Source of the DNA: Mycolicibacterium moriokaense
GTDB lineage: Bacteria > Actinomycetota > Actinomycetes > Mycobacteriales > Mycobacteriaceae
Direction of reading: 5' to 3'
NCBI RefSeq assembly: GCF_003201655.1
Contig: NZ_QJJU01000023.1
Location: forward strand, 1 to 64,000
Length of the DNA: 64,000 bases
Shown: positions 34,245 through 42,665 of the stretch, one piece after another
Numbering within the stretch: position 1 is the first letter of the stretch
How the letters are laid out: the number at the start of each line of letters is the position of its first letter
Notes under the pieces: generated by a model
The model's input: the letters and a program-made list of their open reading frames with translations, nothing else
The model's database searches: none
What the model was told of the DNA's origin: nothing
Program-made: the position numbers and the translations under genes

Positions 34245-35711
34245 TTATGTTTGAGTCGCCGCGCTTTTGGTGGCCTTGTCGTGCGTTTCGACGGTGGCCT
34301 CGAGGTCTGCTTCGATGGCGGTGAGCGCCGTGCGGTCACGCCGGTGCAGGATGGCAAGCCACGCAACGCCGATCAGCATGTAGGCCAGGAAGTAGTACGG
34401 GAAGTAGCGGACGGGGACCGGGGGAACCGGGTAGAAGCTGCCGATCGTGGGAACCAGCAGACAGAGCAATGCGATGACTGTGACGGCGACGGTCTTACCG
34501 GTCATTTCGCCGCGGCGGTGCAGATACACCAGCGCGGCAATCGAAATGAGGTAGTAGGCGAGCAGGAAACCGAACGCGGCCAGAGTGCCTGCGTCGCCGA
34601 AGGTGGTGAGCGGGTCGGTGAACGCTTGCATGATGGTGGGGATTGCGAACAGCACAACCGTGTAGACGGTGATGGCGATATGCGGTGTTCGGTTGCGGTC
34701 GTGAGTGTTTCCGATGGCGCGGGGAAAGGCGCCGTGAAGCGCCATCGGGTACAGGATGCGGGCGCCGGCGTTGATGCACGACAGCGACAGCGAGAAGAAG
34801 CTGACCATCGCCCCCAGCGAGATGGGCGCCTGGAGGTAACTGATGTGGTAGGCGTCGGCCAGGGTGTTCAGCGGCGCGGCAAGGTCGGACAGCGTCAGTC
34901 CGGCGTGTGCTGAACCGAGGACTTCGACGTAGCTGACGAAGACAAAGAACAGTCCGGCGATCGCGAGGCTCCAGGTCACCGCGCGCGGCACATTGACGAG
35001 CGGCTTCTTCGCTTCACCGCCGAGTGCGGTGGCGCTTTCGAATCCGACGAGGCTGAAGATGCAGATGACCACCGCCAGGCTCATATTCTTCACATTCGCG
35101 CCATCGATGGAGAGTTGGGCGCTGTCGATCGGGCTGCCACCGCTAAACAGGACGACGACGCAGACACCCAGGATGACCGCCACGGACAGTCCCTCGAGCA
35201 CCAGGGTCAGCAGCGAGGAGACCCGAACATCTTTGGAAGCGATGAACCAGCAGACGACCGCGCTGACCGCGAAACACACCACCGCCGGTGGATGATGGTG
35301 CACGCCAACGGAATCGAGGAACTGATTGACGAAGATCGCGAAACCGGTGAAACCTGCGATGGCGATAAAGGCGTAGGACCACAGCAGAGTCCAGCCCGAC
35401 AGCACCCCCCAGCGGGGTCCCAGGCCGCGCCCGATGTAGGCATACATCGAACCGGGTGAAGCCGAGCGCCGGGCGAACTGGTTGAGGTTCATCACGACGA
35501 ACGACAGCATGATCGTGGCGAACAGGTAGGCCAGCCAGGTGCCGTTACCGGCGTCGGAGAACGCCAGTGGGACGATGAGGACTGCGGTCATCGTGGGAGA
35601 GATCAGCGCGATCGATTGCGCCAGCAGCGTGGGAAATCCCAGCACGCCGGCGCGCAATCCGACCGGTTTGGTGGCGGCGGGTGTCCCTGCCGGTGTGGTG
35701 GAAGTGGCCAT
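34245..35711 (-). CDS. APC-superfamily amino acid permease
   Basis: 488 residues from MATSTTPAGT with GAGGA ten bases upstream; the frame stays open to 36209 but that part overlaps the M24 gene in another frame. About twelve membrane helices are seen. The conserved SPGSMYAYIGRGLGPRWG segment of helix 3 and VGFESATALGGEAKKPLVNVPRAV around helix 6 are diagnostic of the APC family (eukaryotic-type amino acid/polyamine transporters). Substrate is unknown. It lies between the M24 peptidase-like gene (206 bases upstream) and the amidotransferase gene (8 bases downstream). Confidence 0.85.
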   Translation of the reverse strand: MATSTTPAGTPAATKPVGLRAGVLGFPTLLAQSIALISPTMTAVLIVPLAFSDAGNGTWLAYLFATIMLSFVVMNLNQFARRSASPGSMYAYIGRGLGPRWGVLSGWTLLWSYAFIAIAGFTGFAIFVNQFLDSVGVHHHPPAVVCFAVSAVVCWFIASKDVRVSSLLTLVLEGLSVAVILGVCVVVLFSGGSPIDSAQLSIDGANVKNMSLAVVICIFSLVGFESATALGGEAKKPLVNVPRAVTWSLAIAGLFFVFVSYVEVLGSAHAGLTLSDLAAPLNTLADAYHISYLQAPISLGAMVSFFSLSLSCINAGARILYPMALHGAFPRAIGNTHDRNRTPHIAITVYTVVLFAIPTIMQAFTDPLTTFGDAGTLAAFGFLLAYYLISIAALVYLHRRGEMTGKTVAVTVIALLCLLVPTIGSFYPVPPVPVRYFPYYFLAYMLIGVAWLAILHRRDRTALTAIEADLEATVETHDKATKSAATQT

Positions 35712-35917
35712 GGCGAAGTCCTCGAGGTTGAAGTGGTCAGGCGGTGGATGTCGATGGGCACGATCGCGTCGCGCAGCTGGACTCATCGGCGTTGTGGCCC
35801 AACTGATCTGGAATGTTCGTGGCGACCGTGCCACGCGGTGAGCACACCTGGGCACGACCCTCGATGTGCGGTGCTGGCGGCGGTGCTGCTTCTTTTGCAG
35901 CCTGACCAGATAGCGTG

Positions 35918-36601
35918 CTAGTCGTCGAACGACTGGTCGTCGAGCAGCAAGTCTTCGTAGAACGCGCCGAACTGGCGGGTCGGATGCCGGATCGCCATCT
36001 CCAGGACCCACAGGTTGGGCCTCGGGTAAAGGTCGGCGTCGGCCAGTGAACCGTCGTAGTGGGCTTCGTGGGGAAACTCTGACAGCCGGTGTCCGGACAG
36101 ATCGAGGTTGAGCTGCCAGCCACGTTCGTCGGCGGACTTGATCGCGTACTCGTACAGTTCGGGACCGGTGAGTCCCTTGTCTCGCCACAGGTTTCGTACG
36201 TCGTCCCACAGTGCGCGGACGTCGTGTTTGGCCTTGTGGTGTTCGGGGTCATCTCCGAAGACGAATGTCTCGCCGGCATCGCCTTCGGTGTCGCCGTAGA
36301 TGGGGCCGATGTCGATGAAGAAGATGTCGTGTTCGCCGAGGATGACACCGGGCTCCGACTTCGCCTCGAAGTCCTTGGTGGTGTTGGGGCCGAACCGCAC
36401 AATCACCCGGTGCCACCCCTTGCGCATACTCATGGTCCCCAGCACATCTCGCGCCATCGCGGCAGCGTCCTCCTCGACCATGCCTGGCGTGATGTTGGCC
36501 GCAATCTGTCGCAGCGCCTTGTGGGTGCGGGCGCGGACGTCGAGCTGCTTGGCGACCGAGAAGTTGGCCCCGGTCGCTTCGATGTCGATGTCGGTTTCCA
36601 T
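35918..36601 (-). CDS. M24 metallopeptidase-family protein
   Basis: 227 residues, only the pita-bread catalytic domain. Metal-ligand positions can be placed as D in FFIDIGPIY, D in GDTEGDAGETF, H in DLSGHRLSEFPHEAH, E in WVLEMAIRHP and E in GAFYEDLLLDD. The family includes Xaa-Pro aminopeptidases, creatinases and ectoine hydrolases; this one lacks the N-terminal domain of those enzymes. GGGAGA-like bases precede the ATG. A palindromic operator shared with the regulator gene lies 78-94 bases upstream. It is the first gene of the operon with the permease and amidotransferase. Confidence 0.8.
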   Translation of the reverse strand: METDIDIEATGANFSVAKQLDVRARTHKALRQIAANITPGMVEEDAAAMARDVLGTMSMRKGWHRVIVRFGPNTTKDFEAKSEPGVILGEHDIFFIDIGPIYGDTEGDAGETFVFGDDPEHHKAKHDVRALWDDVRNLWRDKGLTGPELYEYAIKSADERGWQLNLDLSGHRLSEFPHEAHYDGSLADADLYPRPNLWVLEMAIRHPTRQFGAFYEDLLLDDQSFDD

Positions 36602-36678
36602 ATCGGAGGGTCTCCCTCGTCCTGCCGGAGCAACGTGTCCCGGCGGTTATCGGCTGTCGCAACGGAGCGTAAGACGAT

Positions 36679-36695
36679 GTTGTCTGTCAGGCAAC
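36679..36695. promoter_or_regulatory. Candidate operator GTTGTCT-GTC-AGGCAAC for the XRE-cupin regulator
   Basis: A 7-3-7 imperfect palindrome 78-94 bases before the M24 gene. Its mirror image form occurs upstream of the regulator gene at 37458-37474; both fit GTTGYCT-N3-AGRCAAC. A further half-site GTTGTCT begins at 36700, 21 bases (two helical turns) along, suggesting cooperative binding. Confidence 0.6.
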
Positions 36696-36861
36696 TTTTG
36701 TTGTCTGAGTTAACCTGCTGGTTACACCTTGTGCTGGTGCGATTGAGCGGCGCACGGCATCACCGAAGGTCGCGGTGAGGCAGATTGCTTGAAAGGCAGC
36801 ACATCTGAAGCCCACGGAAGCTGAGCACAGTCGCGTTGTCGCCACGCCGCGGCGGGCGCGG

Positions 36862-37437
36862 CTAGTGGTGAATCTGGGCGAGCTTGGTGGGGCTTTTCGC
36901 GGATACCAGCAGAAGTTCGGCAGAGACGTCGCGGGTCGTCAGTCGATGCGGCCGGTTGGCGTCGAAGTGCACGGCGTCGTCTGTGGCGAGCTCATAGACA
37001 GTGCCGTCGTACTCCAAATCGATGGTGCCGCGCTGAATGTATAGCCACTCCTCGCCGATGTGCTGTACCGGTGCCGAAGGACGACGGTCGGCCCGGATCG
37101 TCACCCGCATGGCTTCGAGGATGTGCGAATCGTGAAAACCGCTGCAGGAGGCGATCTCTAAGCCATTGGCGCGATGTCTGGGTACGTCTGGTGTATACGT
37201 CGTCAGCGGCGACGCGGCGACGTCCTCCCCCAGCAGCGCGCTCACCTTCGTCCCGAGTGCGCTGGACAGCCCCACTAATGCACCGATCGAGGCTTGGCGC
37301 TCGCCTGACTCCAGTCGCGACAAGTGCGCTTTCGTAAGGCCGGTCAGATTCGCCAACTGCGCCAACGTGAGGCCACGACGGTCCCGGGCGGCGCGCAGGC
37401 GTTGACCCACAACTTCCAGATCAACGTTGGCAGTCAT
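36862..37437 (-). CDS. XRE-family regulator with C-terminal cupin domain
   Basis: 191 residues from MTANVDLEVVGQRLRAARDRRG. The helix-turn-helix LTLAQLANLTGLTKAHLSRLESGERQ occupies residues 20-45; the C-terminal cupin (PVQHIGEEWLYIQRGTIDLEYDG...HFDANRPHRL) probably senses a small molecule. Such PuuR/YdcN-like regulators often control transport or degradation operons next to them. A palindrome at 37458-37474, right before the start, and its counterpart before the M24 gene suggest repression of both itself and the operon. The frame is open to 37653, but that part has no domain. Confidence 0.85.
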   Translation of the reverse strand: MTANVDLEVVGQRLRAARDRRGLTLAQLANLTGLTKAHLSRLESGERQASIGALVGLSSALGTKVSALLGEDVAASPLTTYTPDVPRHRANGLEIASCSGFHDSHILEAMRVTIRADRRPSAPVQHIGEEWLYIQRGTIDLEYDGTVYELATDDAVHFDANRPHRLTTRDVSAELLLVSAKSPTKLAQIHH

Positions 37438-37457
37438 AGTCGGCACCTTAAACAAAG

Positions 37458-37474
37458 GTTGCCTTGGAGACAAC
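37458..37474. promoter_or_regulatory. Candidate autoregulatory operator GTTGCCT-TGG-AGACAAC
   Basis: A 7-3-7 palindrome 21-37 bases upstream of the XRE-cupin start codon. Its arms are the reverse-complement version of those at 36679-36695, giving the joint consensus GTTGYCT-N3-AGRCAAC. The distance suits repression of the regulator's own promoter. Confidence 0.6.
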
Positions 37475-37571
37475 TGCGGTTGCGCTGTACGCCGCGGCGG
37501 AGTACAGCGCCACGTCTCCGGAAGGCCTGTGCCCCTTGGGGATCGACTGACCACCATGGGCACGCCGTCAG

Positions 37572-38400
37572 CTACGGCCTCCCGGCGCCGGGGGCCGGGG
37601 CTGGGAACACAACGATCTGCCCGGTAGGTTTGGTCTGCTGAGGGCCGCCCCACTGCTGGCCGACGACGTAGAGCTGCGGTCGATCACCGCGGCTGAGCGC
37701 GCAGGCGAAGGCACCTCGGTCCAGTTCGACCGTGGCAAGAATCTCACCGCCCTCGCGCACCCGCACGCAGTGTCGGTTACCCACGTCGGCGTACCAGACC
37801 GTGCCTTCGGCATCGACACAGATCCCGTCGGGGTGGTCGTCCCCGGTGTCCGCCCACGTTCGCCGGTTGGGCCAGGTCGCCGTCCGGACCGATGTCGTAG
37901 GCGGTGAGCCGGTTGCCGTGCGACTCGGCCACGATCAGCGTGGAGCCATCGGCGGTGATTGCCATGCCGTTGGGAAAGGCCAGGTCGTGGGCGACCCGAC
38001 GGACAGCTCCGGTGGGCGTGACGAGCACGACGCTGCCGGGTGCGGGCTCACCACCTGGGAAGTCGAAGCCGATGTTGTTGACGTAGGCGTTGCCGCGCGC
38101 GTCCGCCACGATGTCGTTCCACGGCTTCTGCGAGACGGGGGCCAGGTCGGCGTGGGTAATTATTGAGCCGTCGGGCTCGCGGCGAAGGAGCCGCCGCTGC
38201 GCCGAGTCCACGACCAGCAGTCGCCCGTCGGGCAGGAAGTCGATGCACATGGGAAACGACGGCACGCTGAGCACCACCTCATGGCTGCCTTCGGGATCGA
38301 GGGCGATCACCTGATGCGCGCCCCAGTCGGAAAACCAGAGTCGCCCGTCGTGCCAACGCGGCGACTCACCGAACGAGATTCCGTCCATCAATACCGTCAT
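37572..38400 (-). pseudogene. SMP-30/gluconolactonase-like gene with a one-base frameshift
   Basis: The first 190 codons encode a six-bladed propeller typical of SMP-30/regucalcin lactonases: FGESPRWHDGRLWFSDWGAHQV, NDIVADARGNAYV and FPNGMAITADGSTLIVAESHGNRLTAY. At about 37873 an extra C (CAAC|CGGCGA) shifts the frame; the other frame continues correctly with RRTWADTGDDHPDGICVDAEGTVWYADVGNRHCVRVREGGEIL and ends at 37572. Removing one base restores a full-length protein of about 275 residues. It may be a real mutation or a sequencing error. It lies upstream of the XRE regulator on the same strand. Confidence 0.75.
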
Positions 38401-38445
38401 GTGGAGACAGACTGCCAGCAATGCCATGTCTCATCGGTCGTCGCC

Positions 38446-38676
38446 TTAGCCCTGCTGGCTCAGCGCTCCGGGTCTCTCGCGGAGACCGCCGCCGTTTAGG
38501 GCCGGAGTGCGAGTCGTCCAGCCCGCCCCAGCGAATCTGCTCGCGGATCCGCTTGTCACGCTCGGTCGGGTGTGTGGGGTCAATGACGCCTGCCTGCATA
38601 GGCACCACTCCCACATGGGGTTACGTGTGATGATGTTCTGCGTTTTGCCACAGCGCGGGCACTTGACCCGGCGCAT
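38446..38676 (-). CDS. Possible small zinc-ribbon protein, perhaps frameshifted
   Basis: From the ATG at 38676 the frame encodes RRVKCPRCGKTQNIITRNPMWEWCLC, with two CxxC/CxC pairs like a zinc ribbon. The rest of the frame has no clear character, while another frame on the same strand gives GVIDPTHPTERDKRIREQIRWGG, which looks more protein-like. One gene with a frameshift after the second cysteine pair is a possible reading. No family was recognised. Confidence 0.3.
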   Translation of the reverse strand: MRRVKCPRCGKTQNIITRNPMWEWCLCRQASLTPHTRPSVTSGSASRFAGAGWTTRTPALNGGGLRERPGALSQQG

Positions 38677-38814
38677 GCCCTCGGGCGTGCCAGCGGGCAG
38701 CATGGAGGAGATGAGGAGCCCAACGCACGCGAGCGCTCGACCCAAGCCACTGCCTATGGCCGAACCCATTTGGGGCTTGCATCCGATACCCAGGTACGGG
38801 TTTAGCCTGGGTTT

Positions 38815-39171
38815 ATGGCAACAACAGGCACTCAAGATTGGGTTCCGGCTGCGTGCACGCTGCCGACGGTGGAGCAGCCGCTGCGTGTGGCGGAGTTCGG
38901 CGTGTTCTTCCGGGCGGCCGTGCGGCGTTCGATCCGAACATCGACGACGCGGCTGGACCTGGTGATCTTAAGAGAGTTCGAGGCCACCGCCCGCGATCTC
39001 GCTGAACGCGAGACCAGCTGCTGCTCGTTCTTCCGCTTCGAGTTCCACCCCGCGGCAGACGATCTGGTGATGTCTGTCGGCGTTCCCAAAGATCACATCG
39101 ACGTCCTCGATGCCCTCCACTTCCGGATAACCACCGCGGTGGGCGTGAAGACAGTCAACGGCGATGTCTGA
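38815..39171 (+). CDS. Hypothetical protein paired with a MerR regulator
   Basis: 118 residues beginning MATTGTQDWVPAACTLPTVEQPLRVAEFGVFF. A CCSFFRFEF motif near residue 70 offers two adjacent cysteines, and a further one lies near the start. I recall similar small proteins next to MerR genes in actinobacterial metal islands, but no function is named. It overlaps the merR-like gene by 8 bases, so both are cotranscribed. A sensing or metal-binding role is inference. Confidence 0.6.
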   Translation: MATTGTQDWVPAACTLPTVEQPLRVAEFGVFFRAAVRRSIRTSTTRLDLVILREFEATARDLAERETSCCSFFRFEFHPAADDLVMSVGVPKDHIDVLDALHFRITTAVGVKTVNGDV

Positions 39172-39607
39172 GAGCGGATTACGCAGCGGCGAGGTCGCCG
39201 ACGCGGCCGGGGTCAATATTCAAACGTTGCGCTACTACGAGCGGCGAGGGCTGCTGCACGAGCCTGATCGAACCCTCGGTGGTCACCGCGTCTATCCGCC
39301 CGAAGCCATCACGGTGCTGCGGGTGATCAAAGCCGCGCAACGCCTGGGCTTTACCCTCGATGAGGTCGCCGACCTGCTGGAGGTCAGCCCGCTGCGCGCC
39401 GGACGCCGCACCGACGCCGGACTGCAGGCCCGTGCCGTGGTGAAGCTGGCCGAAGTCGACGCCAAACTCGCCGAGCTCACCGCTGTACGAGACACGCTGC
39501 GCGCCGCCCTCGACGCGGGCTGTGACGACGTGATCGCGTGCGCCGAGAGCCCTTGCTGCCCACTGCCGTTCACCGCGACCATCCCGGTCGGTGCCCCTGA
39601 TGCCTAA
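39164..39607 (+). CDS. MerR-family transcriptional regulator
   Basis: 147 residues. The winged helix-turn-helix GEVADAAGVNIQTLRYYERRGLLHEPDRTLGGHRVYPPEAI is canonical, followed by a dimerisation helix and a C-terminal CDDVIACAESPCCPLPF loop, which has four cysteines and fits a metal-binding effector site. MerR proteins twist promoters with long spacers to activate efflux or resistance genes. It overlaps its upstream neighbour and is followed directly by a MerT/MerF-like gene, pointing to a soft metal such as mercury as the signal. Confidence 0.8.
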   Translation: MSESGLRSGEVADAAGVNIQTLRYYERRGLLHEPDRTLGGHRVYPPEAITVLRVIKAAQRLGFTLDEVADLLEVSPLRAGRRTDAGLQARAVVKLAEVDAKLAELTAVRDTLRAALDAGCDDVIACAESPCCPLPFTATIPVGAPDA

Positions 39608-39917
39608 CCGATTGGAACGAAACGCCAAGCGGTGGGGACTGCCGGCGATCGCGCTTGCCGCGGTGGCGTGTGTCGGGTGCTGCGCCCTGCCGCTGTTGGC
39701 CGCCGGCAGCATTGTCGGCGGCGGTCTCGCTGTCCTGCACGACGTGTGCCTGGCGCCGGTGGCGATCCTGCTGCTCGTGGTCGGTGTCGCCGCGTCAGCG
39801 GTCTGGATTCGCCGCATCCGCACCACGGACACGTGCAGCGATGGCGCTGACTGCGGGTGCGGATCCGATCCGGAGCCCGAGACGCTGCAGGCGAACATGT
39901 TTCGGCCGGGACCGTGA
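39600..39917 (+). CDS. Small CC-motif membrane protein, MerT/MerF-like
   Basis: About 105 residues. The first helix contains VACVGCCALPLLAAGS, a vicinal cysteine pair in the membrane as in mercuric-ion transporters MerT and MerF. A second helix follows, then a cytosolic tail with CSDGADCGCG, another cysteine cluster. The ATG at 39600 overlaps the merR stop. MerT/MerF proteins pass Hg(II) to MerA in the cytosol; no merA (mercuric reductase) gene is visible in this window. Another thiol-bound metal is possible. Confidence 0.6.
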   Translation: MPNRLERNAKRWGLPAIALAAVACVGCCALPLLAAGSIVGGGLAVLHDVCLAPVAILLLVVGVAASAVWIRRIRTTDTCSDGADCGCGSDPEPETLQANMFRPGP

Positions 39918-40444
39918 GTTCAACTGCACCTTCGCGTGTGCGCCACTGGGTGGCGGCCGCCGTGGCCGTGCTGCTTGTGGCTGCCGCCGCGCTGTTGGTC
40001 GTCGGAGTCCTGCTGGAACGCCACACCGAGTCCGGCGCCGAACATCCCGTCGTCGCGACCAGCGGTGAGCAGCAAGAAAGCCACCGCGGCGAGTCCACCG
40101 AAGGCACCCACGCCGAAGGCGGGACTGCCCCCGGCAGCCACGACGGCGAGGCCGCCGAACAGTTGACCGGGATCAATGTCGAATCAGCATGGGTCGTCGC
40201 CCTGGGGGCGATCGTGTCGATCGCCCTCGCGGTCGCCGTGTGGCGGCGTCCGAACCGGGCGGTCAGCGCCACCGTGGTGGCGTTCGCGGCCGCCGCGCTG
40301 GTCCTCGATGTTCTGGAGATCAACCACCAGATCGGGGCCGACCGTATCGGGCTGGCCGCCCTGGCCGGCGTGATCGCCGCACTGCGGGTCGCCACCGTCA
40401 TCGGCGGTGCATACCTGTTCCGATCCCGCCCGGCCGCCACGTGA
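39914..40444 (+). CDS. Hypothetical membrane protein with His/Glu-rich loop
   Basis: About 176 residues from a GTG that overlaps the previous stop (GTGA), so it is translationally coupled. One N-terminal helix is followed by an extracytoplasmic loop rich in His, Glu and Gly (HRGESTEGTHAEGGTAPGSHDGEAAE), then three more helices. The loop could bind metal ions. No family is recognised. Its place in the MerR operon suggests a part in metal handling. Confidence 0.65.
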   Translation: MSSTAPSRVRHWVAAAVAVLLVAAAALLVVGVLLERHTESGAEHPVVATSGEQQESHRGESTEGTHAEGGTAPGSHDGEAAEQLTGINVESAWVVALGAIVSIALAVAVWRRPNRAVSATVVAFAAAALVLDVLEINHQIGADRIGLAALAGVIAALRVATVIGGAYLFRSRPAAT

Positions 40445-40517
40445 TCGTCACGACGGAGCCGACGGCACGCACCGGCTAGCAGCGCGAAGTGGGTTATGGT
40501 CTCGTAGGGTCGGCGCC

Positions 40518-40853
40518 ATGACCGTGGCCCGTTCGATCCTGCTGTTCATCGTTGCCGCGATCGCCGAAATCGGTGGTGCGTGGTTGATCTGGCAGGGCGT
40601 CCGTGAACACCGCGGCTGGATCTGGATGGGCGCCGGCGTCATCGCGCTCGGCGTATACGGCTTCGTCGCCACGCTGCAACCCGACGCACACTTCGGCCGG
40701 ATCCTTGCCGCCTACGGCGGCATCTTCGTCGCCGGATCCCTGCTGTGGGGCATGGCGCTCGACGGATTTCGTCCAGACCGATGGGACATCACCGGCGCTC
40801 TCATCTGCGTGGCCGGGGTCGCCGTCATCATGTACGCCCGGCGCGGCGCGTAA
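40518..40853 (+). CDS. YnfA/UPF0060-family membrane protein
   Basis: 111 residues with four helices: AIAEIGGAWLIWQGVREHRGWIWMGAG and YGGIFVAGSLLWGMALDGFRPDRWDITGALIC are the typical UPF0060 segments. The family is a small DMT-like membrane protein sometimes linked to cation or drug export; its function is not well established. It lies 70 bases after the preceding gene and may have its own promoter. Confidence 0.85.
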   Translation: MTVARSILLFIVAAIAEIGGAWLIWQGVREHRGWIWMGAGVIALGVYGFVATLQPDAHFGRILAAYGGIFVAGSLLWGMALDGFRPDRWDITGALICVAGVAVIMYARRGA

Positions 40854-41150
40854 CGGCGTGGTTCGACGCTGTTCACGGGGACTGTGGCAGCAACGGTGTC
40901 AGTGCCCTGAGGGCCCCGATGTGTCGGGGCGGGAAGGACCGTATCAGTGTGGCCGACTGGAGTGTTCGCGTATCTCAGAACTTAGGTGTCATGGCTGGAT
41001 GTTCAGCGAGGTTGAACGCGATGGTCGGACTGGGGTTAGGGTGAGGGTGGCCAGGAATGGTCCGCGGCCCGGTGTGGCCGCCGCCGAAGCCGCCCTGGTC
41101 TTCATGGGTATCGTCGTCCAATTCGGTGGCGCCTCACCGCAGTTCAGGTC

Positions 41151-41804
41151 GTGACCGACGTGACGCACTCGACTCGTTGGAGCCAGCGCACCCGACTGAG
41201 CATCGTGTTGACGCTGAACCTGTGCCTGATCGGCGCGTTGGTCGTGGTCGGATTGATGGCCGGCTCGGTCGGGGTGCTCGCCGCCGCCGGGGATACCGTC
41301 GCTGATTCGATCGGCCTGCTGTTGGGCCTGGTCGCCGTCGTGTTGCGCGACCACCACCCCGACCATCCGCACGCACAGCGCCCGGTCGGGGTGGTCGCGT
41401 TGATCAACAGTGCGGCGCTGATGGTGGTCACCGTGTTGGTCGCGGTCGAATCGGTGCGGCGGCTTTCCGAGCACGCCACCGAGGTGCGTGGTCTTCCCAT
41501 GCTGATCGTGAGCGTGGTGAGCATGCTGGTTCTGCTGGCCGGTGTGTGGGTGCTCGGGGCGTCCGCGGCCACCGAGGACCTGCACATGCGCTCGGTACTG
41601 CTGGACACCCTGGCCGATGCCGGCGCGGCCGCCGGGGTTGCGGTCGCCGGGGCGATCATCGCGGTCAGCGGCCGCTATCAGTGGCTCGACCCCGCGATCG
41701 CGTTAATCGTCTGCGCCCTGGTCGTGATCGCCAGCGTGCATCTGATCATCAAAGCCGTTGCGGCACTGCGGGGCATCGACGTCGACCTCGACAACGACTA
41801 CTGA
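41151..41804 (+). CDS. Short cation diffusion facilitator (CDF) transporter
   Basis: 217 residues from a GTG start. Six membrane helices are seen; AAAGDTVADSIGLLLGLVAV and LLDTLADAGAAAGVAVAG occupy the place of the metal-binding DxxxD/HxxxD pairs in helices 2 and 5. The usual cytosolic C-terminal domain is missing, and the second site has D rather than H, so the metal preference is not clear. CDF proteins export Zn, Cd, Co or similar ions in exchange for protons. It lies at the end of the metal island. Confidence 0.75.
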   Translation: MTDVTHSTRWSQRTRLSIVLTLNLCLIGALVVVGLMAGSVGVLAAAGDTVADSIGLLLGLVAVVLRDHHPDHPHAQRPVGVVALINSAALMVVTVLVAVESVRRLSEHATEVRGLPMLIVSVVSMLVLLAGVWVLGASAATEDLHMRSVLLDTLADAGAAAGVAVAGAIIAVSGRYQWLDPAIALIVCALVVIASVHLIIKAVAALRGIDVDLDNDY

Positions 41805-42189
41805 CGACCCGTGCGGGACCGTCAGCGTGACCGTGTCGACTTGTGCTCGGGCATCCCAGCATCGGCTCCTGAAGCCGCCTCATCGAGGTTCAGCAAAATA
41901 CGCGGGCGGTGTCTCCGAACGAATCTTCACTCCGCGCCGTGGTACTCAGGTCCGTGGTTACCAGTTAACTGCGAGTTGCGCTGAGTTATTGTCAATTGTT
42001 GTGGATCGGCGGCGATTTCAGGCGGCCGTCGTTGTTGGTCTCGGGATGGTTCGGCAACGCTCCGTGAGATCAGCTCTCGCGGTTCGGCCAGCGCGGCGGT
42101 CATGCCGATGGAGTGTGGCCTGAGCGCTTCACAGGGAGTTTCTCGCGAGGAGCGGAGCACTAAACACGAACTTCGCGTGGGCTGTTAGT
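41805..42189. other. Gap of about 385 bases
   Basis: No supported gene on either strand. AT content is higher around 41950-42010. It separates the metal island from the immunity-protein gene. Confidence 0.4.
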
Positions 42190-42570
42190 TCAGGTGGTAA
42201 CCCAGACGCGGAAGTTGTGAAGAGCTTCAGCGAGGTTGGTTGGGCCGCAGGCCGCGTGGAAGGTGTCTTTCTCGGTCCAGGTCACGCACCAGTCATCTTC
42301 GCTGCGGTGGGTTTCTTGTCGCTCATAACTGGCCGGCGCGGGGCTGCGATCTGGAAGGTCGATCTTCACCTGCCATCCGGGGTTGTCCAGCGTGGAGATG
42401 CTGATGCCGTAGCCGTGCTCCCAGGTGCCGTCGCACTGGCTGATGTACCACGCCTGCAACCAAGTCCACACGTCTGGCCGATCGGGGTCGTATACGAAGC
42501 TGGGTCCCACGGACTGGAGGATAGTGGGTGGAGTGGATGTTGCGCGGTTAGGTGGGGATGTGCGTGGCAT
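42190..42570 (-). CDS. Imm53-type immunity protein
   Basis: 126 residues. WLQAWYISQCDGTWEHGYG, then STLDNPGWQVKIDL and CVTWTEKDTFHAACGPTNLAEALHNF correspond to the conserved blocks I know from the Imm53 family of polymorphic-toxin immunity proteins. Such proteins bind and inactivate a cognate secreted toxin. No toxin gene is next to it: the neighbours are a CDF transporter and a divergent small secreted protein, so it is an orphan. The first 30 residues are not conserved in type, so the start could be later. Confidence 0.7.
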   Translation of the reverse strand: MPRTSPPNRATSTPPTILQSVGPSFVYDPDRPDVWTWLQAWYISQCDGTWEHGYGISISTLDNPGWQVKIDLPDRSPAPASYERQETHRSEDDWCVTWTEKDTFHAACGPTNLAEALHNFRVWVTT

Positions 42571-42665
42571 CGGGCGGGCGAAATTGGTTGACGGTGTTGA
42601 TCTACGAGGTTCAGGCGACCTCCGGTCCAGCGGTTTCTGGTTCGGCGTTTGATGGTACGGGAGTG

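Noticed and set aside
34245..36209. Long form of the permease starting at 36209
   Set aside because: The extra 166 codons overlap the M24 gene in another frame and are Arg/Pro-rich; a ribosome binding site supports the ATG at 35711.
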